A stretch of 34,270 nt of DNA from Gnetum montanum (GCA_015680685.1 MNCI01035304.1:1-34270); one strand, 5' to 3'. Numbered from the stretch's first letter, positions 11,000-20,278 are shown. The notes: a model not told the origin generated them from the sequence alone. Translations and numbers: made by a program.

Positions 11000-11410
11000 T
11001 AGACTTCCCTTTTTCTGATGGAAGGATCCTAATTGTACTCCTCTACACTTTCCCATTTTCTCAACTCTCTTTCTTTCTTGGTAACTTGCTCTATCATCCT
11101 ATGAATCTAATGGATTCTTAATTCTAAAACTCTCCCTTGGGAATAGACCCCAATAGTTCTCCATGATTTTGTGTGGAGCCTATCTATGATATAATGGAGT
11201 TGCTCCATTTGAGAATAGCCATGGCAATGAGATCTGTACAAAAGAGAATAGTACCTACCCATGTCTATGTCCAAGGGTTTATGTATTTCCTATTGCCAAT
11301 CATGGATTTGCTTTCTTAGGTTGGACACTTTGGAATACATTTGATACTTATCATTGAAGAGCTCAAGCATTGTACTTCGTTGACAAATTGATTCTATTTC
11401 TAAATATTGG
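11000..11410 (-). pseudogene. Element C: gag, downstream half, decayed
   Basis: This is the continuation of the retrotransposon Gag domain interrupted by element D. Read from 11410 downward, YLEIESICQRSTMLELFNDK continues directly from the other half at 18914 once D and one copy of ATTGG are removed. HCHGYSQMEQLHYIIDRL at about 11220-11160 matches the CPHH-x-W-x-Q-x-L-x-x-FY-x-GL block of plant gypsy Gag. Stops and frame changes are present. The join across D is direct evidence for the nesting order. Confidence 0.75.
11406..11410. repeat. Target site duplication ATTGG of element D, left copy
   Basis: ATTGG directly precedes the left LTR of D and recurs exactly at 18909-18913 directly after the right LTR. 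It is a perfect 5-bp duplication, and the gag frame of C runs through it when D is removed. Confidence 0.93.
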
Positions 11411-11981
11411 TGTGACATCCCATCCTCGGATGTCATGGAAAATGTCAAATATATGATATATTAGACATTATGTGTACAAAAAAATATACTAATGAGAAAT
11501 ATAAGTGATATTGAGCATTATGTATAAAGGAAATAATAGGAAAAATGTAGAAAAGAAAAGAAAAGAATGCTTTATTGATATGGAAAGATGTATCTAGACA
11601 GTGCTTTGAGAGAGTTTCTTGGGGTTTTCTTCCTTTGACATCTATCCCTTAGAGGCAATCTAGCACTGGTACCACGATTAGGCCTATAACCCAACCAGAA
11701 AGGTGGGCCAATCCCCTTCTTGTCCTGCATCACTTGGCTCCTATTACTTACCTCTCTAGGCTTTTCAACTCCATGCTAGCATGACCTCTAACTCTGGGTA
11801 TAAATGCCTTAGGTCAAACCCCAAAGGTTACCTCAAGAGACACATCCATTATTACAACATGCCCTTTTGGGTCTTAATCACAACTACCCTTTTAGGTCTT
11901 GTTAAGATAATGATAACATTTGTTATGAAGAGACACCATCTTCATTAGGCAACCACATCATTTGGGAATGAGGATGTGACA
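11411..11981 (-). mobile_element. Element D: 3' LTR (571 bp), minus-strand element
   Basis: It starts TGTGACATCC and ends GGATGTGACA on the plus strand, i.e. TGTCACATCC...GGATGTCACA in element sense. The partner is 18362-18908; hand counting over about 180 bases gives roughly 90% identity, the highest of the three LTR pairs. A short hairpin (GACATCC...GGATGTC) lies at the left end in both copies. The adjacent PPT marks this as the 3' LTR. Confidence 0.94.
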
Positions 11982-11996
11982 ATCTACCCCCTTAGG
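11982..11996 (-). other. Element D: polypurine tract
   Basis: On the minus strand, CCTAAGGGGGTAGAT runs straight into the LTR start TGTCACATCC. A purine tract of this form primes plus-strand synthesis. Confidence 0.82.
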
Positions 11997-12440
11997 TTTC
12001 ATTCATCCTTGAACAAATCCACATTCTCTATCTTTTTCAAACTCTAATGCTTTGACAATCCTGTGCTCCAATAATTTGATTTCTCCTTTGATCTTGAAGT
12101 TATTTCTTACTAATTATGCAAATAAGATATATGTGAGAAAGATTATATGGAAAATTTCTTTCTTGATACTTCAATTTCCAAGATAATGATAAGAAGTGAA
12201 TTAAAGATCTACCAACTACCAATCACTAGTTCTAACTAGGGTCACACAATGTGCAACTCATATCTTTTTATCCAAGTGAAGGCAGGGAAAATTATTTATT
12301 CCCAACTTACATTTCCTTAGATATTTTATCAATCTAGTTGAAATATAAATTGAACAATGAATATAATAATAAGATCATCAAATAAAAGTAAGAGTGAGAT
12401 ACTTCTTGATCTTGATCAACCTTATGAACTAATGGGAATA
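11997..12440 (-). other. Element D: 3' internal spacer
   Basis: AT-rich sequence between the captured CCR4-like copy and the PPT. I see no gene, repeat or polymerase motif. It may include 3' untranslated sequence of the captured transcript, but no poly(A) tract is evident. Confidence 0.4.
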
Positions 12441-12442
12441 AC

Positions 12443-13562
12443 TATAATTCTACCATAAGTGGTATGTGATTAGATGGTCTTGTTCATGATGGCAAGGCTT
12501 GAGCTTGATTCTTCTCAACTTCTTCTTTAGAAATCAACTCTAGTAACTTGGTAACTTTAAAGAATCAAGTATCTTACAAAATATAATCCAAAGTCTCAAT
12601 GAAGAATGTTGTTGACCCATCTTCATTAATCATTTCAAAATAATTTGTAAATTATGGTTGTTGATGAGTGCTATACATCAACATCATCTGTTGAATTCTA
12701 GAATTTGAATTATCTACTGAAGATTCAAAGTAAGCAGAATATTCATTGGCTAATGGAATTGCATGCTGAATTGATGGAAATATCTTCTTCAAGTCAGGTT
12801 CATCTTCTAAAGATTCCTGTACATATCCATATTTTAGAAATTAATATATGCTACTTACAACTTTTGCATTAAAGTCTCTACAAAGAATAAATGGAACTGG
12901 ATTGGTACAACTTAGGAATAACTTCTTCTTCAAACTTTCTTCTATTTTCTTGATCAAGTATGCTCCTTGACAAAGTCTAACATCTGAACATGTTGGTTTG
13001 GCAATTAAATGTGTGTTAACCATGCATACACATCTTCCTAATAGATGAACTATTAGAATCACTATTAAGGCTATGTGATTTTTCCAAAATCTTGACTGTT
13101 CTTTCTTTCCCATCACTTGAAGTTCTGGAATTTCAAAAATCATATTTTCTAAACTCCATTCAAATCTTTGTACCAATTCAAACTTGGCTTCTTATAAAAG
13201 ATTGCACAACCATCTATGTTGTAATTCCTACAATATGCTAATATATACAGCTCAAAATAAGAACTTCCATAAGAACCTTTTTGCTTATAAATACCTTTGT
13301 ATCCCATATTTTCCAAATTTGGTTAAAATTGATATAAAACTTCCCATGGTAAGATTTCTTGTAAGCATAAGACATTAACATCCAAATATTTTAATTCTGC
13401 TAAGATATGTGGGTATCAATATTCATGCTAGTCCAAGGCCCATGATGGACATAGTGGATATTGTTTTTCACTCACTAGAGATCTTGCAAGCACATTGTAT
13501 GTTGCAACTTTCATTCCTATTCTTGGATTCTTGTCTAGATCATTTCTTTTCATGAGTATCAT
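12443..13562 (-). pseudogene. CCR4-family (EEP nuclease) deadenylase-like pseudogene inside element D
   Basis: CCR4-type proteins of the endonuclease/exonuclease/phosphatase fold remove mRNA poly(A) tails. The fold is readable nearly end to end on the minus strand: MKVATYNVLARSL (about 13512-13474, metal-binding Asn), YPLCPSWALD, DVNVLCLQEI (about 13380-13350, metal-binding Glu), NMGYKGIYKQKG, DGCAIFYKK (about 13213-13187), MVNTHL (about 13030), ILCRDFNAKV (about 12880; the family has GDFN), ETLDYIL (about 12568-12548) and PSNHIPLMVEL (about 12482-12450; the family has SDH). About 1.1 kb runs without a visible intron, which suggests a cDNA copy. It is dead: a stop after WALD where the family has Trp, further stops, and at least one frameshift near 13175. 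TTGTTTCAACAG just upstream resembles a 3' splice site, so capture of a large exon is possible. It has the same sense as element D and is unrelated to retrotransposon proteins. CCR4/EEP family is firm; the subfamily is not. Confidence 0.85.
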
Positions 13563-13675
13563 ACCTGTTGAAACAAGATTTTATGTCTCCATGTTATTTT
13601 GTCCTATGTTTTGATTATAGGATGGATTAATATACCCTTTTTTTGATAGTTTAAGATTTTTCTATTTCTTAAACT

Positions 13676-13765
13676 AATTCTGCAACTAATACATCAACTA
13701 TTCATTAACTAATACATCAACTAATAATCAACTACATCAACTGAATAACTAATAGTTAATGACAT
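13676..13765. repeat. Degenerate AACTAATACATC repeats
   Basis: Repeated words CTAATACATCAACT, ATTAACTAATACATCAACT and AATCAACTACATCAACT follow each other, with shorter variants to about 13757. This is a short degenerate tandem array of about 15-25-bp spacing, just upstream (in element sense) of the CCR4-like copy. Confidence 0.7.
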
Positions 13766-13766
13766 C

Positions 13767-13855
13767 ATATAATTTTAGTAATATGTAACTATATTATCTA
13801 ATTTTAGTAATATATAATTACATTACCTAATTTTTAGTAATATTTAACTATATTA
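13767..13855. repeat. 29-bp AT-rich tandem repeat, three copies
   Basis: Units start at 13767, 13796 and 13825. Each reads AT-x-TAATTTTAGTAATAT followed by an AT-rich tail ending AT(A/T)TT or ACATT. Period is 29 bp, with the last copy one T longer. Confidence 0.85.
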
Positions 13856-13859
13856 TTTT

Positions 13860-14300
13860 TGATAGCCTTTCTACCCACCTTGAGAACACTGACTCTGGCA
13901 ATGTAACTAATGACATGCCATAGTGAACTTAAGAATATTTGCAAAGGTTATGCATTAAATCTTAAAACTTAAAATGTTGAATTTATAATACCATTGAATT
14001 ATAGGGTGCTTGAATGATAAATTTGATCTCACCTTTGAGTTTAAAAGGGTGAAAAATGTTAGAAATGACTATTCATATGTTGAAAATGGACATTGTGAAA
14101 ATTAAACTTTTAATGATCTCAAGGCACTATATCGGGAAATGAGTAAAATCTAATTTTTGAGGTTCCTTGGGATGGATCTAACTTCACCATTATGTCCAAA
14201 AGGTTGAAAACTATAGAAAACGACTCTTCATTTGCTAAAAAAGGCTTCCAAAATCAAAATTTATGGCTTCTAGAGTTTAAAACATTTGGCATAAAAAACA
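13860..14300. other. Element D: unassigned AT-rich stretch
   Basis: No gene or repeat recognised. A 60-codon plus frame from 14192 overlaps the 5S-like fragment and is not credible as a gene. Confidence 0.4.
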
Positions 14301-14365
14301 AGACTTCTCAAGAGGTCACCCATCCGAATTCTACTCCAGAGCAAGCGTGCTTAATTGTGGAATTT
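14301..14365 (-). pseudogene. 5S-rRNA-like fragment (internal promoter region)
   Basis: On the minus strand this reads AATTAAGCACGCTTG followed by GAGTAGAATTCGGATGGG and TGACCTCTTGAGAAGTC. Plant 5S rRNA has AGTTAAGCGTGCTTGGGCG, GAGTAGTACTAGGATGGG and TGACCTCCTGGGAAGTC, so about 60 nt of the 3' two thirds align with scattered changes. These segments contain the A and C boxes of the Pol III internal promoter. The 5' third of 5S is not recognisable. It could be a 5S-derived SINE piece or a Cassandra-type LTR remnant; no TG...CA borders are evident. It is not a functional 5S gene. Confidence 0.75.
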
Positions 14366-14561
14366 TTATCTTAGTTGCTACCACTATGAAAAATTCTAAT
14401 TTTGAAAATTATTTTTATAAGTTCCTAATTTAAACTAATAATTTAATAATAAAAATTTGAATCTTCCATTAATTGATGAAAATTTCAAATTTTTTCATTA
14501 GTTGATAGACAACTGAAAATTTTTCCGTCATATAATGGAGAATTTGCACAACAATGCTAGA
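14366..14561. other. Unassigned AT-rich stretch
   Basis: It has runs of A and T and an imperfect inverted pair around 14468-14515 (ATTAATTGATGAAAATTTCA against TTTTTTCATTAGTTGAT). No gene is seen. Confidence 0.35.
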
Positions 14562-14693
14562 GGCAATGATGAGTGGTGCAAGAGGCAGTGATAGGTGGCA
14601 TGGGATGTAGTGATGGGTGGTGTGGATGGTAGTGATGGGCAGAGTGAAAGGCGATGATGGACGGAGTAAAAGGTAGTGATGGACGATGTGTGT
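14562..14693. repeat. 22-bp minisatellite, six copies
   Basis: Units begin at 14562, 14584, 14607, 14628, 14650 and 14672, each with GG(C/T)(A/G)(A/G)TGATGG near the start (G(G/T)AGTGATGGGTGG in the best copies). Period is 21-23 bp and G-rich on the plus strand, in contrast to the AT-rich surroundings. Open frames across it on the minus strand are a by-product of the repeat. Confidence 0.9.
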
Positions 14694-15340
14694 GCAGCAA
14701 ACGGTGGGCAAGCAGTAGGTGGCAGTGGGGTAGGGTTGCACAATGTGGTAGGGCTATGCATAGGGAGCATCATGGCATCCAGATAGTAATATTTTAGGGT
14801 TGTGTAGGTGGTGTAGGGTGGCACGATGAGGGTTTTAGATGCCCTTAGGCCCTACCCAAGGGCCAATCCTCTGTAGTTGTGGCTGGCCACGACCTTACTA
14901 TGGTTGACTGTAGTGATTGCACAACCCTCACAGAGGCCTTCATAGGTGCTATGAAGCCTATGTGAACAACATTGCTACATGATATGATAGGATTTTCGGA
15001 ACACAAAGGCATCAGAATGGGCCATTATTGGCAGTGTTGCCAGTACTAAGGGTGCCTATAAAACTATGGCAAAAAAGGCATGTAGATGATGGCGGCAGAG
15101 GCATGTAAGTGGCGATGGCAAAGGCATGTAGGTGTAGTTTTATTTTTTTCTGTGCCCTTTGGGTCCAAGGGCCAACCTTCTACAATGCAACCTACTAGTG
15201 GCCTAGCCATAGCTAGCCGCAAGCTTGGCCATGGGCCTAGCCGCAATTGGCTGCAACTAACCATGGCTGGCCAAGGCTAGCCACAAGCTTGGCCATGGCC
15301 TAGCCATGGTCTACTAGAGGCTTGGTCACAAGCACAACCA
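14694..15340. repeat. GC-richer region with degenerate TGGCTAGCC/CTTGGCCATGG repeats
   Basis: Locally high GC with repeated words: CAAGGGCCAA at about 14860 and 15166, and a 31-bp near-duplicate containing GCAAGCTTGGCCATGG at about 15210-15241 and ACAAGCTTGGCCATGG at about 15273-15306, surrounded by many TAGCC and TGGCC words. GGCATGTAG(A/G)TG recurs at about 15078 and 15123. The overlapping 64-66-codon frames on both strands at 15064-15280 are explained by this palindromic base composition, not by genes. Confidence 0.65.
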
Positions 15341-15344
15341 GATT

Positions 15345-17430
15345 TTTTTTATATAATTATATTATATATATATATATATTGGAAAAAAAGATATTTATGA
15401 CTGTGGAGGGCCTGGGTTTGAACCCACGACCTCCTAGTCATTTTTTAAAATAATTATATATATATATATATAATTATTTTAAAAAATGACTAGGCGGTCG
15501 TGGTTTCAAACCCAGGCACTCCACAGTCATAAATATCTTTTTTTCCAATATATATATATATATATATTGGAAAAAAAGATATTTATGACTGTGGAGGGCC
15601 TGGGTTTTAACCCACGACCTCCTAGTCATTTTTTAAAATAATTATATATATATATATATATATTGGAAAAAAAGATATTTATGACTGTGGAGGGCCTGGG
15701 TTTTAACCCACGACCTCCTAGTCATTTTTTAAAATAATTATATATATATATATATTGGAAAAAAAGATATTTATGACTGTGGAGGGCCTGGGTTTGAACC
15801 CACGACCTCCTAGTCATTTTTTAAAATAATTATATATATATATATATTGGAAAAAAAGATATTTATGACTGTGGAGTGCCTGGGTTTGAAACCACGACCG
15901 CCTAGTCATTTTTTAAAATAATTATATATATATATATATTGGAAAAAAAGATATTTATGACTGTGGAGTGCCTGGGTTTGAAACCACGACCGCCTAGTCA
16001 TTTTTTAAAATAATTATATATATATATATATTGGAAAAAAAGATATTTATGACTGTGGAGTGCCTGGGTTTGAAACCACGACCGCCTAGTCATTTTTTAA
16101 AATAATTATATATATATATATATTGGAAAAAAAGATATTTATGACTGTGGAGTGCCTGGGTTTGAAACCACGACCGCCTAGTCATTTTTTAAAATAATTA
16201 TATATATATATATATAATTATTTTAAAAAATGACTAGGAGGTCGGGGGTTCAAACCCAGGCCCTCCACAGTCATAAATATCTTTTTTTCCAATATATATA
16301 TATATATATTGGAAAAAAAGATATTTATGACTGTGGAGTGCCTGGGTTTGAAACCACGACCGCCTAGTCATTTTTTAAAATAATTATATATATATATATA
16401 TTGGAAAAAAAGATATTTATGACTGTGGAGTGCCTGGGTTTGAAACCACGACCGCCTAGTCATTTTTTAAAATAATTATATATATATATATATATAATTA
16501 TTTTAAAAAATGACTAGGAGGTCGGGGGTTCAAACCCAGGCCCTCCACAGTCATAAATATCTTTTTTTCCAATATATATATATATATAATTATTTTAAAA
16601 AATGACTAGGAGGTCGGGGGTTCAAACCCAGGCCCTCCACAGTCATAAATATCTTTTTTTCCAATATATATATATATATATTGGAAAAAAAGATATTTAT
16701 GACTGTGGAGGGCCTGGGTTTGAACCCACGACCTCCTAGTCATTTTTTAAAATAATTATATATATATATATATAATTATTTTAAAAAATGACTAGGAGGT
16801 CGGGGGTTCAAACCCAGGCCCTCCACAGTCATAAATATCTTTTTTTCCAATATATATATATATATATTGGAAAAAAAGATATTTATGACTGTGGAGTGCC
16901 TGGGTTTGAAACCACGACCGCCTAGTCATTTTTTAAAATAATTATATATATATATATATAATTATTTTAAAAAATGACTAGGAGGTCGTGGGTTAAAACC
17001 CAGGCCCTCCACAGTCATAAATATCTTTTTTTCCAATATATATATATATATATTGGAAAAAAAGATATTTATGACTGTGGAGTGCCTGGGTTTGAAACCA
17101 CGACCGCCTAGTCATTTTTTAAAATAATTATATATATATATATATTGGAAAAAAAGATATTTATGACTGTGGAGTGCCTGGGTTTGAAACCACGACCGCC
17201 TAGTCATTTTTTAAAATAATTATATATATATATATATATTGGAAAAAAAGATATTTATGACTGTGGAGTGCCTGGGTTTGAAACCACGACCGCCTAGTCA
17301 TTTTTTAAAATAATTATATATATATATATATTGGAAAAAAAGATATTTATGACTGTGGAGGGCCTGGGTTTTAACCCACGACCTCCTAGTCATTTTTTAA
17401 AATAATTATATATATATATATATTATATTG
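15345..17430. repeat. Array of about 22 units (about 92 bp) in mixed orientation, joined by (TA)n
   Basis: Each unit runs TTGGAAAAAAAGATATTTAT, then GACTGTGGAG, a CCTGGGTTTGAACCCACGAC core, CCTAGTCATTTTTT and AAAATAATTAT, then 15-25 bases of (TA)n. I count 16 units forward and 6 reversed (reversed at about 15471, 16215, 16494, 16587, 16772 and 16960). Four core variants are visible: GGGTTTGAACCCACGACC (A), GGGTTTTAACCCACGACC (A'), GTGCCTGGG with GAAACCACGACCGCC (B), and GAACCCCCGACC (C, seen only reversed). The first reversed unit is a B variant and the last an A' variant, so whole units were inverted. All flips fall within (TA)n, producing perfect palindromes at the joints. The GGGTTTGAACCC core resembles a tRNA B box. 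It lies inside element D. Confidence 0.93.
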
Positions 17431-17454
17431 ATATTGATATTTTTATTTAATTAA

Positions 17455-17640
17455 TGTCTTTTGGGGCATGTGATCAAACCCGTGAATGTCCCCTCAATAA
17501 GTATATTAGAGATTTTTTTAACTTTATATTATTATTTTATTTCACCTTGCCTCAGTGGTTGACATGGTGGTTTGGCCGATGATAAGGTAGGGGTTTGGTA
17601 TGGATAAATGGCAATTCCGGGTTGATTCCTGACCCTAAAA
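17455..17640. repeat. Two tRNA B-box-like segments, possible SINE remnant
   Basis: CTCAGTGGTTGACATGG at about 17551 resembles a tRNA-type A box (D arm), and CCGGGTTGATTCCTGACC at about 17612 resembles a B box (GGTTCGATTCC). The two are some 60 bp apart on the plus strand. Just left, GATCAAACCCGTGAATG at about 17471, flanked by GGGGCAT and ATGTCCCC, is a B-box-like motif on the other strand. A tRNA-derived SINE head is plausible; no poly(A) tail or duplication is seen. Confidence 0.4.
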
Positions 17641-18347
17641 TTTTGACAATTTTTTTGTTCAAATACTAGATTAATAATTTAATAATTTAATATTATTTTA
17701 ATGCATTTATAACAAGAAAATTCAAACATCAATATCTCTCAAACCATAAGTGCAATGACAACAAAATTTGTACCTTTCGAATCATCTCAACCAGAATTAT
17801 GCATCATACATAGTTTCAAGGTTCAAAAATGAAGTTGATTTTTTCAAGATTTAAAAGGACCAAACTAGCCTATTTTGTCAGATTAACATTTCTAGGATGA
17901 CATATGGTAACTTTAAATCTTCTAAATTACTTGGATAGTAAATTTCAACAAAACAAGATCAATTTAGGTCATGGCTACAACTTTCTTGAAACAAATTTAA
18001 CAATGACCCTAATTGATTAATAATTATAATATTCATATGGGTAAAATTTACCTAGACCAATGTATCATTATCTTATCAACATCTCTTGTAATTGATGAAT
18101 TTTGATGAGGTGTGATCAAATCTTCTTGGTTAATGATATCCATAAAAGAAATTTTGTTGGTTGTTGTGATCTAGATGCTTGATCCATTATTTGTGAAGTT
18201 AATGGAAAGGTATCTTCTAACTTGTCACAAACATATGGTACATCCAGTAATGATTAATGGCCTTCCATGTGTTGTGGCTTCAAGGTTCATCATCTGATTC
18301 GTGTTGTAGTCAACCCATGATTTTGAATGGTCCTTGGGTTATGGTTT
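17641..18347 (-). other. Element D: 5' internal region, no gene seen
   Basis: This is 700 bp after the PBS in element sense, where gag should begin. I find no open frame or gag motif. It probably acts as leader of a non-coding element, by inference. Confidence 0.45.
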
Positions 18348-18359
18348 TCTCTAATACCA
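18348..18359 (-). other. Element D: primer binding site (initiator Met tRNA type)
   Basis: On the minus strand TGGTATTAGAGA follows the LTR end GGATGTCACA after two bases. It equals TGGTATCAGAGC with two changes, one of them C to T. This fixes the strand of D and the right LTR as 5'. Confidence 0.9.
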
Positions 18360-18361
18360 AT

Positions 18362-18908
18362 TGTGACATCCCATCCTTGGATGTCATAGCAAACATCACA
18401 TATACGATATATTAGACATTATGTGTACAAAGAAAATATACCAATGCAAAATATAAGTGATATTAAGCATTATGTATAAAGGAAGCAATAGGAAAAATGC
18501 AGAAAAGGAAAGAAAAGAATGCTTTATTGATATGGAAAGGTGTATCTAGAGAGTTCTTTGAGAGAGTTCCTTGGAATTTTCTTCCTTTGGCATCTATCCC
18601 TTAGAGGAAATCCAACAATGCCACCATGGTTAGGCCTATAACTTAGCTAGAAGGGTGGGCCAGTCCCCTTCCTATCCCGCTTCACCTAACTTCTATTACT
18701 CACCTCTCTAGGCTCCACAACTCCATGCTAGCATGACCTCTAACCCTGGGTATAAATGCCTTAGGTCAAACCCCCAAAGGTTACCTCAAGAGACACGTCC
18801 ATTATTACAACTACCCTTTTAGGTCTTGTTAAGATAATGATAACATTTGTTATAAAGAGACACCATCTTTATTAGGCAACTACATCATTTGGAAATGGGG
18901 ATGTGATA
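18362..18908 (-). mobile_element. Element D: 5' LTR (547 bp)
   Basis: Partner of 11411-11981 in the same orientation. The plus-strand right end reads GATGTGATA rather than GATGTGACA, a C to T change of the terminal dinucleotide. It lacks a short piece around 18790-18815 that the left copy has (repeated AAC-x-CCCTTTTGGGTCTT). PBS and duplication lie on its two sides. Confidence 0.93.
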
Positions 18909-19400
18909 ATTGGTATCAACTTTCAGCTTCTTTAATGAGTATCCTTGGGAAAAACTTTAATTTCTACCTTTTATTCTCCACGTTTTGTAAGCCATAGGCA
19001 TCATGAAAGGTTTGAAAATGATTTTTTGGATCTGAGTTGGATCCCAAGAATTGATTGATTAGACTACAACACAATGTTGTCCTTCATATCCCTCCACCAC
19101 AACTATTCATCCTGATGCAAGATGAAGGTGAAATTTGGCACATACTTATCAAGATGAATATATACCACTCTGCATTATTCGGAAACTGGTAGATTTGACC
19201 ATTCATTCCTTTGTTTATTGGGTGTATGCTTGAACCTTGGTGGAGAATCATCCCTATCAGAAGAAGAAATCTTTAGATTAGAAGAAAATATCAGTGTGCT
19301 TTTACAACTTTTATTACTATCTTGAATGATTGCAACTTTAAGATTTGTTCCAACAATGTTGAATAATTTTCACTAAGTCCTAGATAGTGCACATAGTGAA
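18909..19400 (-). pseudogene. Element C: gag, upstream half and leader, decayed
   Basis: Read from about 19080 downward on the minus strand: QFLGSNSDPKNHFQTFHDAY, then KLKFFPRILIKEAES and a stop where the family has Trp, just before YQ. Plant gypsy Gag reads similarly (F-x-G...DP-x-x-HL-x-x-F, LFP-SL-x-x-A-x-x-WY). Element D entered within this WYQ segment, and the reading resumes at 11410. The part nearest the PBS (19100-19400) is leader with no clear motif. The first five bases, 18909-18913, are the right copy of the ATTGG duplication. Confidence 0.75.
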
Positions 19401-19405
19401 CTAAA

Positions 19406-19424
19406 TTCCCTGACAATGATGCCA
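19406..19424 (-). other. Element C: primer binding site (Asp tRNA type)
   Basis: On the minus strand TGGCATCATTGTCAGGGAA follows the LTR after one base. The Asp-tRNA site used by Athila-type elements is TGGCGCCGTTGCCGGGGA. Most differences are C to T or G to A, as expected of methylated-cytosine decay. It agrees with the Athila/Tat spelling of the C proteins. Confidence 0.82.
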
Positions 19425-19425
19425 A

Positions 19426-20278
19426 TGATGAGTGGTCAGTATATCCTATGTCCAACCATATGAATCACTAGCATCCACTAAGTGATTTTGTTGAATTCTA
19501 AAGACTTTAGGTTTCTAAATACACTGATTTTAGGAGGTAAATCTAACTATGCAATCATTATCTTCCCAATTCTACTTGTGAAGTTCAAGTGTATAATGAA
19601 GTGTAATTGAGGCATATAATTTTTATTATTTTATCTTTTATGGGTTTAAATTTCCTAATATCAAGAATAAAATATTTAATTGCTTAATTAATATAATAAC
19701 TAACTAGTACTAACATAAGCATCTGTTCCCATTTTCCATACACATCCTAAACACATTATAATGCCACTAGGTTACCAAGCATTAAACACTACTAGAAATA
19801 CCAAGTGTTAAATGTATGCTCGAAGTGGTTGTAGTTATGTTCGCTATTTAATTAGTCTTAATTAATTACTTAAAAATATTAAAGTAATATTAAATGTATA
19901 AAGAAAATAATTAATCTATTTCAAGTGCTGCAAGGTTTAATCAAAAAAGCTCATCTTTATTGTCATTCACACTGAGGTGCTCAAGTACATTAGTGCTCGA
20001 ATCAAGATCCATACACTCTTTGACTCCTACTATGGGAACTTAGAAAATATTCTAACTATTGAAAGGAAAGATTACAAGAGCTTCACTACAACTATGAAAA
20101 TATTTCCATAAAATTTAGTGGGTAGGCATACATTTATAGGTGGAGACAAGGTGCCACATCAATGGGTACATGTCAATGGGTCAAACCCTACATCAATAGG
20201 ATCACATTAATGAGATCTCGTCGACAAGGTTGCATCGATGGCATCCTATCGACATGGTCCAACAATGACAACTCATCA
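19426..20278 (-). mobile_element. Element C: 5' LTR (853 bp)
   Basis: Partner of 5132-5977 with the same TGATGAG/CTCATCA ends and the same orientation. The PBS lies on its left and the AATAT duplication on its right (20279-20283). Confidence 0.94.

Noticed and set aside
14301-14365. Functional 5S rRNA gene
   Set aside because: Only the 3' two thirds align, with many changes and no 5' third.
14469-14824. Two Pro/Thr/His-rich minus frames
   Set aside because: They are translations of the 22-bp minisatellite and flanking G-rich sequence in two frames.
15064-15280. Overlapping 64-66-codon frames on both strands
   Set aside because: They fall in a palindromic TGGCC/TAGCC repeat block, which keeps frames open on both strands without coding.
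15345-17430. Regular repeats of about 92 bp looked at first like a CRISPR array
   Set aside because: There are no unique spacers; the whole unit repeats, orientation changes, the joints are (TA)n, no cas-like gene is near, and the context is plant retrotransposons.
15380-17640. tRNA genes suggested by GGGTTTGAACCC
   Set aside because: No cloverleaf with acceptor and anticodon arms can be drawn around the B-box-like word, and an A box is missing in the array units.
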